Below, one piece after another: positions 40,323 to 50,400 of a stretch of 64,000 nucleotides of DNA; position 1 is the first letter of the stretch; each line of letters starts with the position of its first letter. A model generated the notes under the pieces. It did no database searches, was not told the origin of the DNA, and was given only the letters and a program-made list of their open reading frames with translations. The position numbers were made by a program, and so were the translations under genes. The DNA is taken from positions 248,001-312,000 of the forward strand of contig NZ_WUMV01000001.1 in NCBI RefSeq assembly GCF_009826895.1, in the 5' to 3' direction. Source of the DNA: Stappia sediminis (GTDB taxonomy: Bacteria > Pseudomonadota > Alphaproteobacteria > Rhizobiales > Stappiaceae).

Positions 40323-41357
40323 ATGCGAACCAAGGACTTGCTGCTGGCGCCGCTCCACATCGCGGCATTGGCTTCGGGCGCCAAGTCGTTTTGTGACAAT
40401 CCCATACTCGGTAGTCCCTGGCTCAACGGGAAGGGGCTTCACCGGCAGCGCATCAAGCTGGCGGAAAACATGTCGGACATGCGGCGCCGGCGGCTTGAAA
40501 ATCTCGTAAGCGGGCAAGAGGCGGAAAGTTTCGAGAGGGATGGCTTTATCGTCCTGGAAAACGTGCTCGCGGATGACGACTTTGCCCGGCTCAGCAACGA
40601 GGTGGAGCGCAACAGGTTCCGCGCAACCGAGATGAAACAGGGCAATGCGGTCACGCGTTTTATTCCGCTGCCGCCCCACCTGCTGAAGAGTTATCCCGCC
40701 CTTCGCGATTTCACCGGAGGACGGGTCTTTCGGGATCGCTTGCGCTACGTGGCTTCAACCAGAGGCGACCCGATAACGTACCTGCACACGGTCCTGACCG
40801 ATCCGGGAAAGGGAAAACCCGATCCCCAAACCGCATTCCACTCCGATACATTCCATGCCACGGCGAAGGCGTGGTTCTTTTTGCGGGATGTGCATGAAGA
40901 AGACGGCCCGTTTGTCTATGTGCCTGGATCGCACCGGCTCACGCCCGGTCGTCTGGCCTGGGAGCAAGCTCAAAGCGAGCATGCTGCCAGCCATCCGAAC
41001 CGGTTGCACGCCCGCGGGTCCTTTCGAGCGACCGCGGATGAAATCCGCAGTATGGGCTTTGGCGAACCACGTAGCCTGGCGGTCCCCGCGAATACGCTGA
41101 TCGTTGCCGATACGCACGGTTTTCACGCACGCGGCCCAAGCAGTAGGCCGTCGGTGCGGATCGGAATTTACGGGTCGCTACGGCGTAGCCCGTTTCTGCC
41201 CTGGACCGGTCTGGACCCGTTCTGCCTGCCCGGAATTGTCGGGCGAAAAGCGGTCATGCATGAGTGGCTGGACCGGAAAATGGCGAACTACAAGGGCAAA
41301 AAGCCTAGCCTGCTGGACGTCGGGATGCTCCATCCAGGCGATCCGGCTGTGAGGTAG
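40323..41357 (+). CDS. Phytanoyl-CoA dioxygenase (PhyH) family protein
   Basis: A non-haem iron, 2-oxoglutarate-dependent oxygenase-like protein of 344 residues. The facial triad is visible: His and Asp in AFHSDTFH and the distal His in ADTHGFHARG, followed by the Arg of RPSVR that would bind 2-oxoglutarate. It opens with an unusual N-terminal part (ILGSPWLNGKGLHRQRIKLAE) shared by a group of bacterial PhyH proteins. The substrate is unknown and no neighbouring pathway gives a hint. A later ATG (residue 50) is a possible start. Confidence 0.8.
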   Translation: MRTKDLLLAPLHIAALASGAKSFCDNPILGSPWLNGKGLHRQRIKLAENMSDMRRRRLENLVSGQEAESFERDGFIVLENVLADDDFARLSNEVERNRFRATEMKQGNAVTRFIPLPPHLLKSYPALRDFTGGRVFRDRLRYVASTRGDPITYLHTVLTDPGKGKPDPQTAFHSDTFHATAKAWFFLRDVHEEDGPFVYVPGSHRLTPGRLAWEQAQSEHAASHPNRLHARGSFRATADEIRSMGFGEPRSLAVPANTLIVADTHGFHARGPSSRPSVRIGIYGSLRRSPFLPWTGLDPFCLPGIVGRKAVMHEWLDRKMANYKGKKPSLLDVGMLHPGDPAVR

Positions 41358-41410
41358 CCCGCCTGTCTTTCAGGGTTTGCCGGCGCATCCGGTCCCCAAG
41401 CACGCATAGA

Positions 41411-41713
41411 TCAGCCGATCACAACGCGAAGGACGAGGAGCGAGCCGACGCCCACCGCGATGACGGCGAGAAGCGGCAGGCGAAACGCTGCGGCCGCCGT
41501 GATCACGGTAGCCCCGGCCTCCGCGTATCCGGTTGCGAATGCCGTCGGCGCGATCACGGACATCAGCACGGCGGGCGGTACGGCCTGAAGCGCGGTTTCG
41601 ATCCGCTTTCCCATCCGCACATGGCTGACGAGAACGAAGCCCGCGATCCTCGTCAAATAGGTCGCTGTCGCCATGCCGAGAATGGCGAAAAGCGTCGTCG
41701 GATCGATGCTCAT
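41411..41713 (-). CDS. azlD: AzlD family branched-chain amino acid exporter subunit
   Basis: A membrane protein of 100 residues with about three to four hydrophobic helices. The AzlD motif TATYLTRIAGFVL is near the N-terminus. It works with AzlC as a two-component exporter of branched-chain amino acids. The ATG overlaps the azlC stop by 4 bp, so the two are coupled. Substrate is inferred from the family only. Confidence 0.9.
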   Translation of the reverse strand: MSIDPTTLFAILGMATATYLTRIAGFVLVSHVRMGKRIETALQAVPPAVLMSVIAPTAFATGYAEAGATVITAAAAFRLPLLAVIAVGVGSLLVLRVVIG

Positions 41714-42465
41714 CGCGTATCTCCACTGTCAAAAGCCGCTTCGGGAGCGGGCGGCGCGAGCGTTTCAACGTCGGTTGCGAAGGCGGCGGTCGCCACACCC
41801 GCAAGGGCGCCGGCGGCGATGTACCAGGCCCCTTCCACGAAGGTGTGCGTGACAACGGCGGCGATGGTGCTGGCGGCCAGGACAGCGCCTGTCTTCGGGC
41901 CTTTCCAGAAACCGGCCACCAGAAAGATGAAAACCGCCGGAAACACGAAATCGAGCCCGTAGCGCGATGGATCGCCAAGGGCGGCGCCCACTATGGAGCC
42001 TGTCGTTGTCGAAGCGAGCCACGCGGCATAGAGCGGCAGTGCGAGCCCGGCGTACCATGCAGGTGTGATTGTCCGGTCCATCGCGCGCCTCTCCGCGACC
42101 GCCCATATCTCATCCACCAGGAAGAAGGCGGCGACATATTTCTGACCTCTGCTGAAGCGCTTCAGCTTTGGCGCGAAGGAGGCGCCCATCAGGATATGCC
42201 GGATGTTCACCAGAAGCGCTGAGAACGTCATTACGCCGATGGAGACGGGGTCCTGCCAGATATCGATTGCGACGAACTGCGAGCCGCCGGCGAAGACGGT
42301 GGCGCTCATCAGCGCGACTTCTAGCGGCGACAAGCCTTTTTGAGCCGCGACCGCACCGAACAGCAAGCCGATGGGAAGGACCGCGACGACGATCGGCAGG
42401 ATCGTGACGGCCCCGGCCGTGGCTTGCCCGAATGGTGTCGAGGTCTGATGCGTTTCATCGGACAT
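41710..42465 (-). CDS. azlC: AzlC family branched-chain amino acid exporter, large subunit
   Basis: A membrane protein of 251 residues with about seven helices. AzlC motifs: LPIGLLFGAVAAQKGLSP, FAGGSQFVAIDIW, LVNIRHILMGAS and FFLVDEIWA. It is encoded directly after an AraC-type regulator on the same strand (82-bp gap), the probable controller of export. Confidence 0.93.
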   Translation of the reverse strand: MSDETHQTSTPFGQATAGAVTILPIVVAVLPIGLLFGAVAAQKGLSPLEVALMSATVFAGGSQFVAIDIWQDPVSIGVMTFSALLVNIRHILMGASFAPKLKRFSRGQKYVAAFFLVDEIWAVAERRAMDRTITPAWYAGLALPLYAAWLASTTTGSIVGAALGDPSRYGLDFVFPAVFIFLVAGFWKGPKTGAVLAASTIAAVVTHTFVEGAWYIAAGALAGVATAAFATDVETLAPPAPEAAFDSGDTR

Positions 42466-42546
42466 GGCTGCGGTTTCCTTCGTGTTGGCGAAGGGATTAC
42501 ACGCAATGCGGCTTTCAGGTCTTGGACAGGATTGCTTGTCTTGAAA

Positions 42547-43419
42547 TCAGGCCGCGATTTTGCCGCGCGCGCGGAAAGTGCCCGGCGTCACGCCACTTCT
42601 GGCCTTGAAGTGCCTGTTCAGATGGCTTTGGTCGTAAAAGCCGCAATCGGCCGCAACATCGGCCGGCAACGCACCGGTGGAAAGCAGCCTGCGCGCTGCC
42701 CTCACGCGAATATCGGTGAGGTAGGCATGTGGTGTCAGGCCGGTTTCCCGCTTGAAGGCCCGCACAAGATGCGAGCGGGTCAGGCCCGAAACCCTCGACA
42801 GTGTCGCAAGGTCGATGTCTTGGGCGAAATTGGCATGCAGATAGTCGCGTATTTCCGCAATTCCGCGCCGGTGCTTTAAAGGAGCGGGAGCGGGCTCGAG
42901 GTCCGCATAGCGAGCGAGCGCGGCGGCGAAGACGCCATGCATGGCCTCGTCTTCCTCCAGCTTGCCGCCACCGGCTTCAAGCAGGCGGTGGAGTCTGGAA
43001 AATCGCGCGGCGAGTTCCGGATCGGGTGCCATCGGAACCCGGAAGAAGGGGACGGACGTCGCCGGCCGGCCCAGAAGGTCCGAGGCAATCTTCCGGATAA
43101 GCGGCACGCTCGGATAGCTCATGCGGTATGCATAGCCGGGGCCGTGAGGTTCGCCGTCATGAACTTCATCCGGATTGACCATGCAGATATCGCCGGGACT
43201 TGCGTAGCGCATTTCGCCGCGAATGCGGTAGCACTCGCAGCCGGCCTCTATCGTTCCGAAGACGTAGGTTTCATGCGTATGCGGCGCGTAGGTATGCTCG
43301 CGGAAGGTAGCCGACAGGCATTCCAGCCCGTCGAAACGCGCTTCGCGCCAGAATTGCGCCCGTTCGCCGTGCGTGAGCGGCGCTTGCGCAAATGCTTCTG
43401 CCTGTGTGACGTTGTCCAT
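42547..43419 (-). CDS. AraC-family transcriptional regulator
   Basis: A regulator of 290 residues. An N-terminal cupin (EHTYAPHTHETYVFGTIEAG, PGDICMVNPDEVH) probably binds a ligand. Two helix-turn-helix motifs at the C-terminus (DLATLSRVSGLTRSHLVRAFKRETG and AADCGFYDQSHLNRHFKA) bind DNA. It precedes azlCD on the same strand and likely regulates it, a common arrangement. ATG 43419 gives a typical length; an in-frame ATG at 43479 would add 20 residues. Neither has a strong ribosome site. Confidence 0.9.
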   Translation of the reverse strand: MDNVTQAEAFAQAPLTHGERAQFWREARFDGLECLSATFREHTYAPHTHETYVFGTIEAGCECYRIRGEMRYASPGDICMVNPDEVHDGEPHGPGYAYRMSYPSVPLIRKIASDLLGRPATSVPFFRVPMAPDPELAARFSRLHRLLEAGGGKLEEDEAMHGVFAAALARYADLEPAPAPLKHRRGIAEIRDYLHANFAQDIDLATLSRVSGLTRSHLVRAFKRETGLTPHAYLTDIRVRAARRLLSTGALPADVAADCGFYDQSHLNRHFKARSGVTPGTFRARGKIAA

Positions 43420-43494
43420 AACGGTTGAACCATAGCGAAACTCGCCGGTTTCGTCTTGGACGCAATTGCTCTTTTGCATCCGCCGTTTCGGGTT

Positions 43495-45138
43495 TCAGCG
43501 GTGCTCTTCCTGCTCGGCGGCGATGAGGGCGGAGTTGAAGTACCCTAGTGCGCGGACGTGGCTTGCGTATCCGACGACGTGCTTCTTCTCGTCGCCATCT
43601 ATCACCGGTAGGCGGGACGCGCCGCTCTGGTCGAAGAGCTTCAGTGCCGTCTCCAGCGTATCGCCCACATGCAGATAAGGCGTGCCCGAGCCGAAGTCGA
43701 AGACTTCCGGCTCGCTGTCTTCCGGGATTTTTTCCATGAAATTGGACACATGGACGATGCGCACGAGCCACTTGTGCGAGCCTTCCTGGAGCATCACCCC
43801 GCGCATTTCGAGCTGCCAGTGGAAGTAGGAACGCCCATGCACCGCCTGGGTGATGCCGGTGGAGATGGAAACGGCAATGAGGAGCGCGATCGATAGCGCG
43901 TAACCGCCGGTAAGTTCGAAGACGATCATCGTCGTCGAAAAAGGCGCGCCCAGAACGGCGGCGGCGACCGCACCCATCCCCAGGATCGCATATAGCCCGT
44001 GCGAAGAGGCAAGTTCGGGAAAGGCGGAGGCAGCGATCAGGCCGAAGGCGCCGCCCGCCATGGCCCCGAGATAGAGCGACGGCGAGAATATGCCGCCTCC
44101 GAAGCGCGAGGCGAGCGTTATTGCCGTTGCCGCCGTCTTGGCCACAAGCAGGGCGAAAAGCATTGTCAACGGCAGTTGGTGCTTCAATGCGGCATCCGTC
44201 GCCTCATAGCCGACGCCCAGCACTTCGGGCAGGAAGATGCCGATCACGCCGACGACGGCGCCGCCGATGACAGGGCGCAGCCAGAGCGGCATCGTGATAT
44301 TGCGCGCGACCCAGTCCGTTCCGATCAGCGCGAACTGGAAGATGATGGCGACCGCCGCGCAGGTCAGCCCCAGGAGAGCGAATGCCGGGATCTCCCAGTA
44401 GGACGTGATCTGATACATGGGGATCACGAAGGCGGCGATATCGCCGAACCAGAGGCGGGACAGGAGCGTTCCGAGCGTCGAGGAGATGACGATCGGAACG
44501 AAGGCCGAAAGCGCGTAATGGCCTAGGATCACCTCATGCGCGAAGAGGACGCCGGCGATCGGTGCGTTGAAACTTGCGGAAACGGCACTCGCCACGCCGC
44601 AGGCCAGGATGATGCGACGCGCGGAATCCGGCAGGCGGAACGCGCGGCAAAGCGCCATGCCGATGGTCGCGCCAAGATGCACGACCGGGCCTTCCCGCCC
44701 CGCGCTTGCCCCGCTGCCCAGCGATACCGCGGTAAGTGCCGCCGAGGAGATGCCGGGCCAGAATTCCAGCCCGCGCCCGCCGTGGGCGCGCGCCTCTATG
44801 ACGTCTGCCACGCCGTAGGCGCGCTGTTTCGGCTGCAGTTTCTCCAGCCAGATGCCGACGATTAGACCGCCGAAAGTGGGAGCGAGCACGATCGCCCACC
44901 ATGGCAGATCGCGGGCGGCGGATGCCACGCGTTCGCTCATCGTTCCAAGCCAGGGAACCTGAACCAGATCGATGCCCAACCGGAAAACGATTGCCGCAAG
45001 CGCCACGAAAACCCCGATCAGGACCGACAGCCCCCAGATCAGCGGCAGCCGGGTGGAGACGAACAGGCGGATATTTGGCTCGATCCAGCGCCGGGCGATG
45101 GTGTATTGGCGCAGAATCGTGCGTTTTATCGGGGTCAT
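43495..45138 (-). CDS. ClC-family chloride channel or H+/Cl- antiporter with C-terminal CBS domain
   Basis: A membrane protein of 547 residues. ClC signatures: GSGASAGREGPVVHLGA with the gating Glu of the GREGP loop, and GGIFSPSLYLGAMAGG. A Glu in FAHEVILGHYAL aligns roughly with the proton glutamate of exchangers, favouring antiport (inference). The first GSGIP-like loop is replaced by QRAYGVADVIEA. The C-terminal cytoplasmic region shows only one convincing CBS domain (about 475-535). No operon partners; the gene upstream in the same direction is a thioesterase 96 bp away. Confidence 0.9.
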   Translation of the reverse strand: MTPIKRTILRQYTIARRWIEPNIRLFVSTRLPLIWGLSVLIGVFVALAAIVFRLGIDLVQVPWLGTMSERVASAARDLPWWAIVLAPTFGGLIVGIWLEKLQPKQRAYGVADVIEARAHGGRGLEFWPGISSAALTAVSLGSGASAGREGPVVHLGATIGMALCRAFRLPDSARRIILACGVASAVSASFNAPIAGVLFAHEVILGHYALSAFVPIVISSTLGTLLSRLWFGDIAAFVIPMYQITSYWEIPAFALLGLTCAAVAIIFQFALIGTDWVARNITMPLWLRPVIGGAVVGVIGIFLPEVLGVGYEATDAALKHQLPLTMLFALLVAKTAATAITLASRFGGGIFSPSLYLGAMAGGAFGLIAASAFPELASSHGLYAILGMGAVAAAVLGAPFSTTMIVFELTGGYALSIALLIAVSISTGITQAVHGRSYFHWQLEMRGVMLQEGSHKWLVRIVHVSNFMEKIPEDSEPEVFDFGSGTPYLHVGDTLETALKLFDQSGASRLPVIDGDEKKHVVGYASHVRALGYFNSALIAAEQEEHR

Positions 45139-45234
45139 GGTCCGTTTTGGCGTGGCGATTTCATCTTATCGAATGCCGATATGGCCGGTACCCGGCCCTT
45201 CGTGCAATCGGATAGCGCGGATTTCGGTGCAAAA

Positions 45235-45729
45235 CTACTTTTTCGTCAGCCCGATGCTTCTTCCCAGCCGCTCCGGCCGGCCCAACCCCTCGTGCAGGGC
45301 TTTCATGCCCTGAAGGCGCGCCAGCACATCTTCCGGCCAGGGAGCGACCTTGCGAAGGCCCATGTCGACATGAAGCGATATCTGCTCCGACGTTGCCGAA
45401 AGGAAGCCTTCCTCCGCGTGGTGAAGTTCCTGGTAGAAGTGCGCCCGCTTTTCGTCGAAATCGATCAGATGGACGCTTGCGCGCACGGGGTCTGCCTCCT
45501 GTAGTTCGCGCAAGTAGCAGATGTGCACCTCCGCGGTGAAGAACGAGGCATTGCGCTCCTTCACGTAGTCCGGACCAAGGCCGAGCTCGATGAAGGCTTC
45601 GTCCACGCAATTGTCGAAGAGCACGTTGTAAAAGGCCATGTTCAGGTGGCCGTTATAGTCGATCCACTCCGGCTTGACGGTCTGGATCGTTCCGACGAAG
45701 GGGGCGGAAGTCTTCGATGCCTCTGACAT
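45235..45729 (-). CDS. Acyl-CoA thioesterase-like hotdog protein
   Basis: A 4HBT-type protein of 164 residues. The hotdog signature is EWIDYNGHLNMAFYNVLFD, with the Asp expected in catalysis, followed by VHICYLRELQ on the central strands. It resembles betaine- or carnitine-linked acyl-CoA thioesterases of rhizobia, but the substrate cannot be read. ATG 45729 starts family similarity (MSEASKTS); an in-frame ATG at 45783 is possible. It is divergent from the FAD oxidase gene. Confidence 0.82.
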   Translation of the reverse strand: MSEASKTSAPFVGTIQTVKPEWIDYNGHLNMAFYNVLFDNCVDEAFIELGLGPDYVKERNASFFTAEVHICYLRELQEADPVRASVHLIDFDEKRAHFYQELHHAEEGFLSATSEQISLHVDMGLRKVAPWPEDVLARLQGMKALHEGLGRPERLGRSIGLTKK

Positions 45730-45959
45730 GGTGTCCGGTGATTCCCTCGGGCTTGGCCGCTCGGACGTGAAGGGCGTAAGCATGTTCGGCTTAACCCTTT
45801 GGCCTTGCAGCGTGGTTTTGCTACAGTTGGCAGGACTTGAAGATAAACGTAAAACGCTCCGGCACGCGGTGGCAACAGGAGCGGTGGACGGCGCCGCCCA
45901 AGAAGGTCACGGCAATCAGGGCCATGGGGCCTGTCGGTCTTGTTTCCGGGAGAAAGAAA

Positions 45960-47375
45960 ATGTCCCTCGCCTCGTTGCAGGCAACCGTTGAACGGGATCA
46001 GGCCGCGATCGACCTGGTGGTGGCGAGGCTCGCGGAGCGTTTCGCCGATCGTTTCAGCACGTCCGATGCCATGCGCGAGCAGCATGGCCATACGACCACC
46101 TGGCTGCCGAACCAATGGCCGGACGGTGTCGTTTTCGTGCGTTCCACCGAGGAAGTCGCCGAAATCGTCAAGCTTTGCGCCGAACATGGCGTTGCTATCG
46201 TGCCGTTCGGGACGGGGTCGTCGCTGGAAGGGCATGTGAACGCACCCGCCGGCGGCATCTCCATCGACTTGTCGCAGATGAACGAAGTGCTCGAAGTTCA
46301 CCCGGAGGATCTCGATTGCCGGGTGCAGGCGGGTGTGACGCGCAAGCAGATAAACGAATATCTGCGCGATACCGGCCTGTTCTTCCCGATCGATCCGGGC
46401 GCCGACGCGAGCCTCGGAGGCATGGCCGCAACGCGCGCCTCCGGCACCAATGCGGTGCGATACGGCACCATGAAAGATGCCGTTCTGGGCCTTACCGCCG
46501 TGATGGCGAACGGCGAAATCATCCGCACGGGCGGGCGGGCGAAGAAATCCTCCGCCGGCTACGATCTCACCCGGCTTTTGATCGGCTCGGAAGGCACGCT
46601 GGGCATCATCACCGAGTTGACGCTGCGCCTTTACGGGATTCCGGAAGCGATCGCCGGCGGGGTCTGCGCGTTTCCGGATCTGGAGGCGGCCTGCAGCGCG
46701 GTGATCCTGACGATCCAATGCGGCATTCCCGTTGCCCGGATCGAGCTTCTCGATACGCAACAGGTCAAGGCCTGCAACGCCTATTCCAAGCTCGGCCTTG
46801 CCGAGAGCCCGACGCTGTTCGTCGAGTTTCACGGCACGGACGCAAGCGTGCGTGAACAGTCGGAACTCTTTGGCTCGATCGCGCGAGAATGCGGCGGAGG
46901 CGAGTTTTCCTGGGCGACGAAACCGGAAGAGCGCAGCCGCCTGTGGGCGGCGCGCCATGATGCCTACTGGGCGGCGCTTGGCCTTCGCCCCGGCGCCAAA
47001 GGCGTATCCACAGATGTTTGCGTGCCGATATCTCGGCTTGCCGAATGCATCGGCGAGACATATCGCGACATTGAGGAAATGGGCCTGATCGCGCCGATCG
47101 TCGGTCACGTGGGCGACGGTAACTTTCACGTGCTTGTTCTTGTCGATGTTGACAGTCAAGACGAAATTGCGAAAGCGGAAGAGTTTGTCGAGCGGCTGAA
47201 CTGGCGCGCGCTTGACATGGAAGGTACGTGCACCGGGGAGCACGGGGTCGGGCAGGGCAAGATGAAGTATCTCGTCCGCGAGCACGGCGCCGGGCTCGAT
47301 GTCATGCGAACGATCAAGCGCGCGCTTGATCCGCATGGTATCCTGAATCCCGGCAAGATCGTGCGACTCGACTGA
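45960..47375 (+). CDS. FAD-linked 2-hydroxyacid dehydrogenase (D-lactate/glycolate dehydrogenase type)
   Basis: A flavoenzyme of 471 residues. The FAD-binding PCMH fold shows VPFGTGSSLEGHV, DPGADASLGGMAATRASGTNAVRYG and LIGSEGTLGIITELTLRLYG. The C-terminal substrate domain ends in GHVGDGNFHV, TGEHGVGQGKMKYL and DPHGILNPGKI. It oxidises a D-2-hydroxyacid such as D-lactate and passes electrons to cytochrome c or quinone; absence of glcE/glcF partners favours the single-subunit D-lactate dehydrogenase type. ATG 45960 follows GGGAG; the open frame upstream is not coding. Confidence 0.88.
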   Translation: MSLASLQATVERDQAAIDLVVARLAERFADRFSTSDAMREQHGHTTTWLPNQWPDGVVFVRSTEEVAEIVKLCAEHGVAIVPFGTGSSLEGHVNAPAGGISIDLSQMNEVLEVHPEDLDCRVQAGVTRKQINEYLRDTGLFFPIDPGADASLGGMAATRASGTNAVRYGTMKDAVLGLTAVMANGEIIRTGGRAKKSSAGYDLTRLLIGSEGTLGIITELTLRLYGIPEAIAGGVCAFPDLEAACSAVILTIQCGIPVARIELLDTQQVKACNAYSKLGLAESPTLFVEFHGTDASVREQSELFGSIARECGGGEFSWATKPEERSRLWAARHDAYWAALGLRPGAKGVSTDVCVPISRLAECIGETYRDIEEMGLIAPIVGHVGDGNFHVLVLVDVDSQDEIAKAEEFVERLNWRALDMEGTCTGEHGVGQGKMKYLVREHGAGLDVMRTIKRALDPHGILNPGKIVRLD

Positions 47376-47446
47376 GCAATGGACGACAGATCGTCATGAA
47401 ATACCATTTTGACGAGCAGACCACAGGTCGGTCCCGGGGCAGGAAC

Positions 47447-47451
47447 GGAGG
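47447..47451 (+). promoter_or_regulatory. Ribosome binding site that supports a CTG start
   Basis: GGAGG at 47447-47451 is 6 bp before CTG 47458. No ATG, GTG or TTG lies at usable distance in the AsmA frame. The first in-frame GTG, 47497, has no such site and would cut into the membrane helix. Confidence 0.6.
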
Positions 47452-47457
47452 TTCGCG

Positions 47458-50400
47458 CTGAATTCGGTCTACATTACAGTCGGCGTAACGCTCATCGTGG
47501 CGCTACTCGCAGCGCTTATCGGTCCGTTTTTCATCGATTGGACGGCATATCGCTCCACGTTCGAGGCTTATGGCGAGCGTGTGCTGGGTCATCGCGTCGT
47601 GGTGCGCGGCGATGCCGACATGCGCCTTCTGCCCATTCCGACCCTGACTTTCACCGATGTCCGTGTGGGCGAGATCGAGGATCCTCTCCTCGCGGTCTCC
47701 CGCTTCGTGGTGCGTGTCGAACTGCCGCCGCTCCTCAAGGGCGAGGTCAAGGTCCTGGACATGACGATGGAGCGGCCGGACCTGAGGCTGTCGCTCGACG
47801 AGGCGGGCAGGCTCGACTGGTTCACCGCCGCGCCGCGCCAGAGCGTCCTTTCGGAAATCGATCCGGAGAAAGTCACGCTCGAGCAGGTGGAGATCGTCGA
47901 CGGTACCGCCACGCTGATCGATGCCCGCAACGGCAAGAGCCACTCGATCACCGACATCGATGCATTGGTTACCGCGCGTTCCCTTCTGGGGCCCTTCAAG
48001 GTGGATGGCACCGCGACGATGGCCGGCGAGCGCGCGACCGTGCGTCTCGCCACGGGGCGCCAGCAGGATACCGGCGATATTCGCCTGAAATCCCAAGTGA
48101 CTCCGGTTTCCGTTCCGGCCGAATTCCTGTTCGACGGCAAGCTCTCGCACACCGACGGACGCCCGAGTTACGAGGGCGTGTTCACAGCGAATTCCATAAC
48201 GCCCGAAGAGGAAAGGCACCGCGCCTGGCGGGCGGAGGGCGAGTATCTCCTCGACGTCGGCGAAATCGCGTTTTCCGAACTGGTTGCCCGGTACGGACCG
48301 GAAGAGCGTCCGGTTACGGTCGAGGGTGAAGGCAAGATCCTGCTTTCCGGCGAAGAACCGCGCTTCGATGTGACGGCGCGTGCCAAGCAGATCGACATCG
48401 ACCGGTTGCTTGGCGCCGGTCCTCAGGAACCTATCGAGATCTCCGACGCGATCTCGCAGTTGCTTGCTGCGCTTCCCCGCATGCCGCGCCTGCCGCTTGA
48501 AGGGCACGCTGTTGTCGATATTCCGGCAACCGTCGTCGGCGGCGGTATCGTGCAGGACCTGACGATCGATGCGAAGACGGCCGGAACGGGCTGGAATATC
48601 GCGGAACTCAGGGCGCGTCTGCCCGGGCGGAGCGATATTCTGTTGCGCGGCGATCTAAAGATCGAGCCGAGTCCCAGCTTCCGGGGTAGTTTCGCGGCGT
48701 CGCTCGAACAGCCGAACGGCTTTGCCGACTGGTACCGTAAAGGCGTTGCCCTGGCGGAACCGGTAGCACCACTTGCCCTGCAGAGCCGGCTTGATGCAGG
48801 GCCGAGCGGCGTGTCGCTCTCCGACCTTGAGTTTCATCTTGCCGATCATGTCGGGCGGGGGACGTTCCGCTTCACGGCGGAAGACGACACCCACAACAGC
48901 CTGTATGCGGATCTGGACGCTGAACGTGTCGACCTGGATCAGGTGGCGTTGCTTGCAAGGCTTTTCCTTGCCGACCCTTCGGGCGGCCTTGCGGGTTTTG
49001 CGGGCGCCAATACCGATATCGTCCTGAAGCTTTATTCCGATGCTGTGGCGGCTGGCGGCGTAACCGCCAGCGATGTGACGATCGATGCCGCCTATTCGGG
49101 GGACGTCCTGACGGTAAACGACGTGACGGCCCGCGATATTGCGGGTGCGCGAATTTCGGCCAAAGGTTTCGTTTCCGACCTTTCCACCAGCCCGCAAGGT
49201 GATTTGAGGGCGGATGTCGAGGCCAGCGACCTGACCGGACTGGCGCGTTTGCTCGGCACGATTGCGCCGGAAAACCCGGCTGTTTCAGCGCTGAAACGGA
49301 CGGCCGGCGCGCTGTCGCCTGCCGAGCTTGACCTGCGTTTCACAGGTGAAGGCCAGGATGAGGGAACCGAAGCCCGGTTGCAGGTTTCCGGCACGGCTGG
49401 CGGAAGCGATGTGAGCCTGAGTGCCGGTCTGAACGGCAGGCTCGATTCCTGGCGCGAGGCGGACCTTGATATTTCGGGCAAGCTTGCCGGTCCGGACGGG
49501 GCGAAGCTCCTGAAGCAGGCAGGTTTTCGGCTTCTGCCGGTCGCGAGTCTTGGCGAGGGCCGTATCTCTTTCGGCATGAGGGGCGTTCCCGCGGATGTCG
49601 TCGATGCGAGGCTGAGAGCGGAAGCGGATGGTGCGTCCGTACTTGCCGTCGGCAAGGTCTCGGCCGGTGCGGACGAACCGTACCGCTATACCGGCAATAT
49701 CGTTTTGAAAGCTGAAGATATTACGCCCTTCGCGCTACTCGCAGGACGCATGCCCCCGCTGCTTGCGGGTGATGCTTCCGTCGATCTCGCCATGTCGCTG
49801 GATGGCGAGGGAGATGCATTCCAGCTTCGCGATATCGCGGGCGAAGTGGCGGGAACGCGCATCCGGGCGGATGTGAACGGCGATCTGAGGCGGGATATTG
49901 CGGATCTCCTGCCGAAATTCACCGGTTCGCTTGCGCTTTCAGATCTCGATATGCGGTTTGTGAGCGAGTTGCTCCTTGGCGCCGATCAATGGTCCTCCGT
50001 TTCTGCCGATTCGAACTGGCCGGAGGGTTCCTTCGGCGCGGAATTCGTCGACGGTATCGACGTTTCGCTCGACCTTGCTGCCGAGAAAATGACGCTCGGC
50101 GGCGGCCTTTCCGCGGATAATGCGTCCGGAAGGTTGCGCCTGAAGCCCGGCGATCTTCTGATCGAGGCGGATGAAGCGGGTTTCGCCGGCGGCAAACTGG
50201 CTGGCTCGCTCTCCATCAAGCGCTCCCGCGGCCAGGCTGCGGTGAACGGATCGGTGAGAATTTCGAGTGCCGATGTCTCCTCTCTCGTGTGGCGGCGCGA
50301 CGGGCGGCCATTGGCGACTGGTGCCCTTGACGTCAATGCCGATTTCGAAGGCGCGGGGCGTTCGATCAACGGTCTTGTCGCCAGTCTTTCCGGCGGCGGT

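Noticed and set aside
45642-47336. A 564-codon minus-strand frame opposite the FAD oxidase
   Set aside because: Antisense to a gene with clear FAD motifs; no family similarity.
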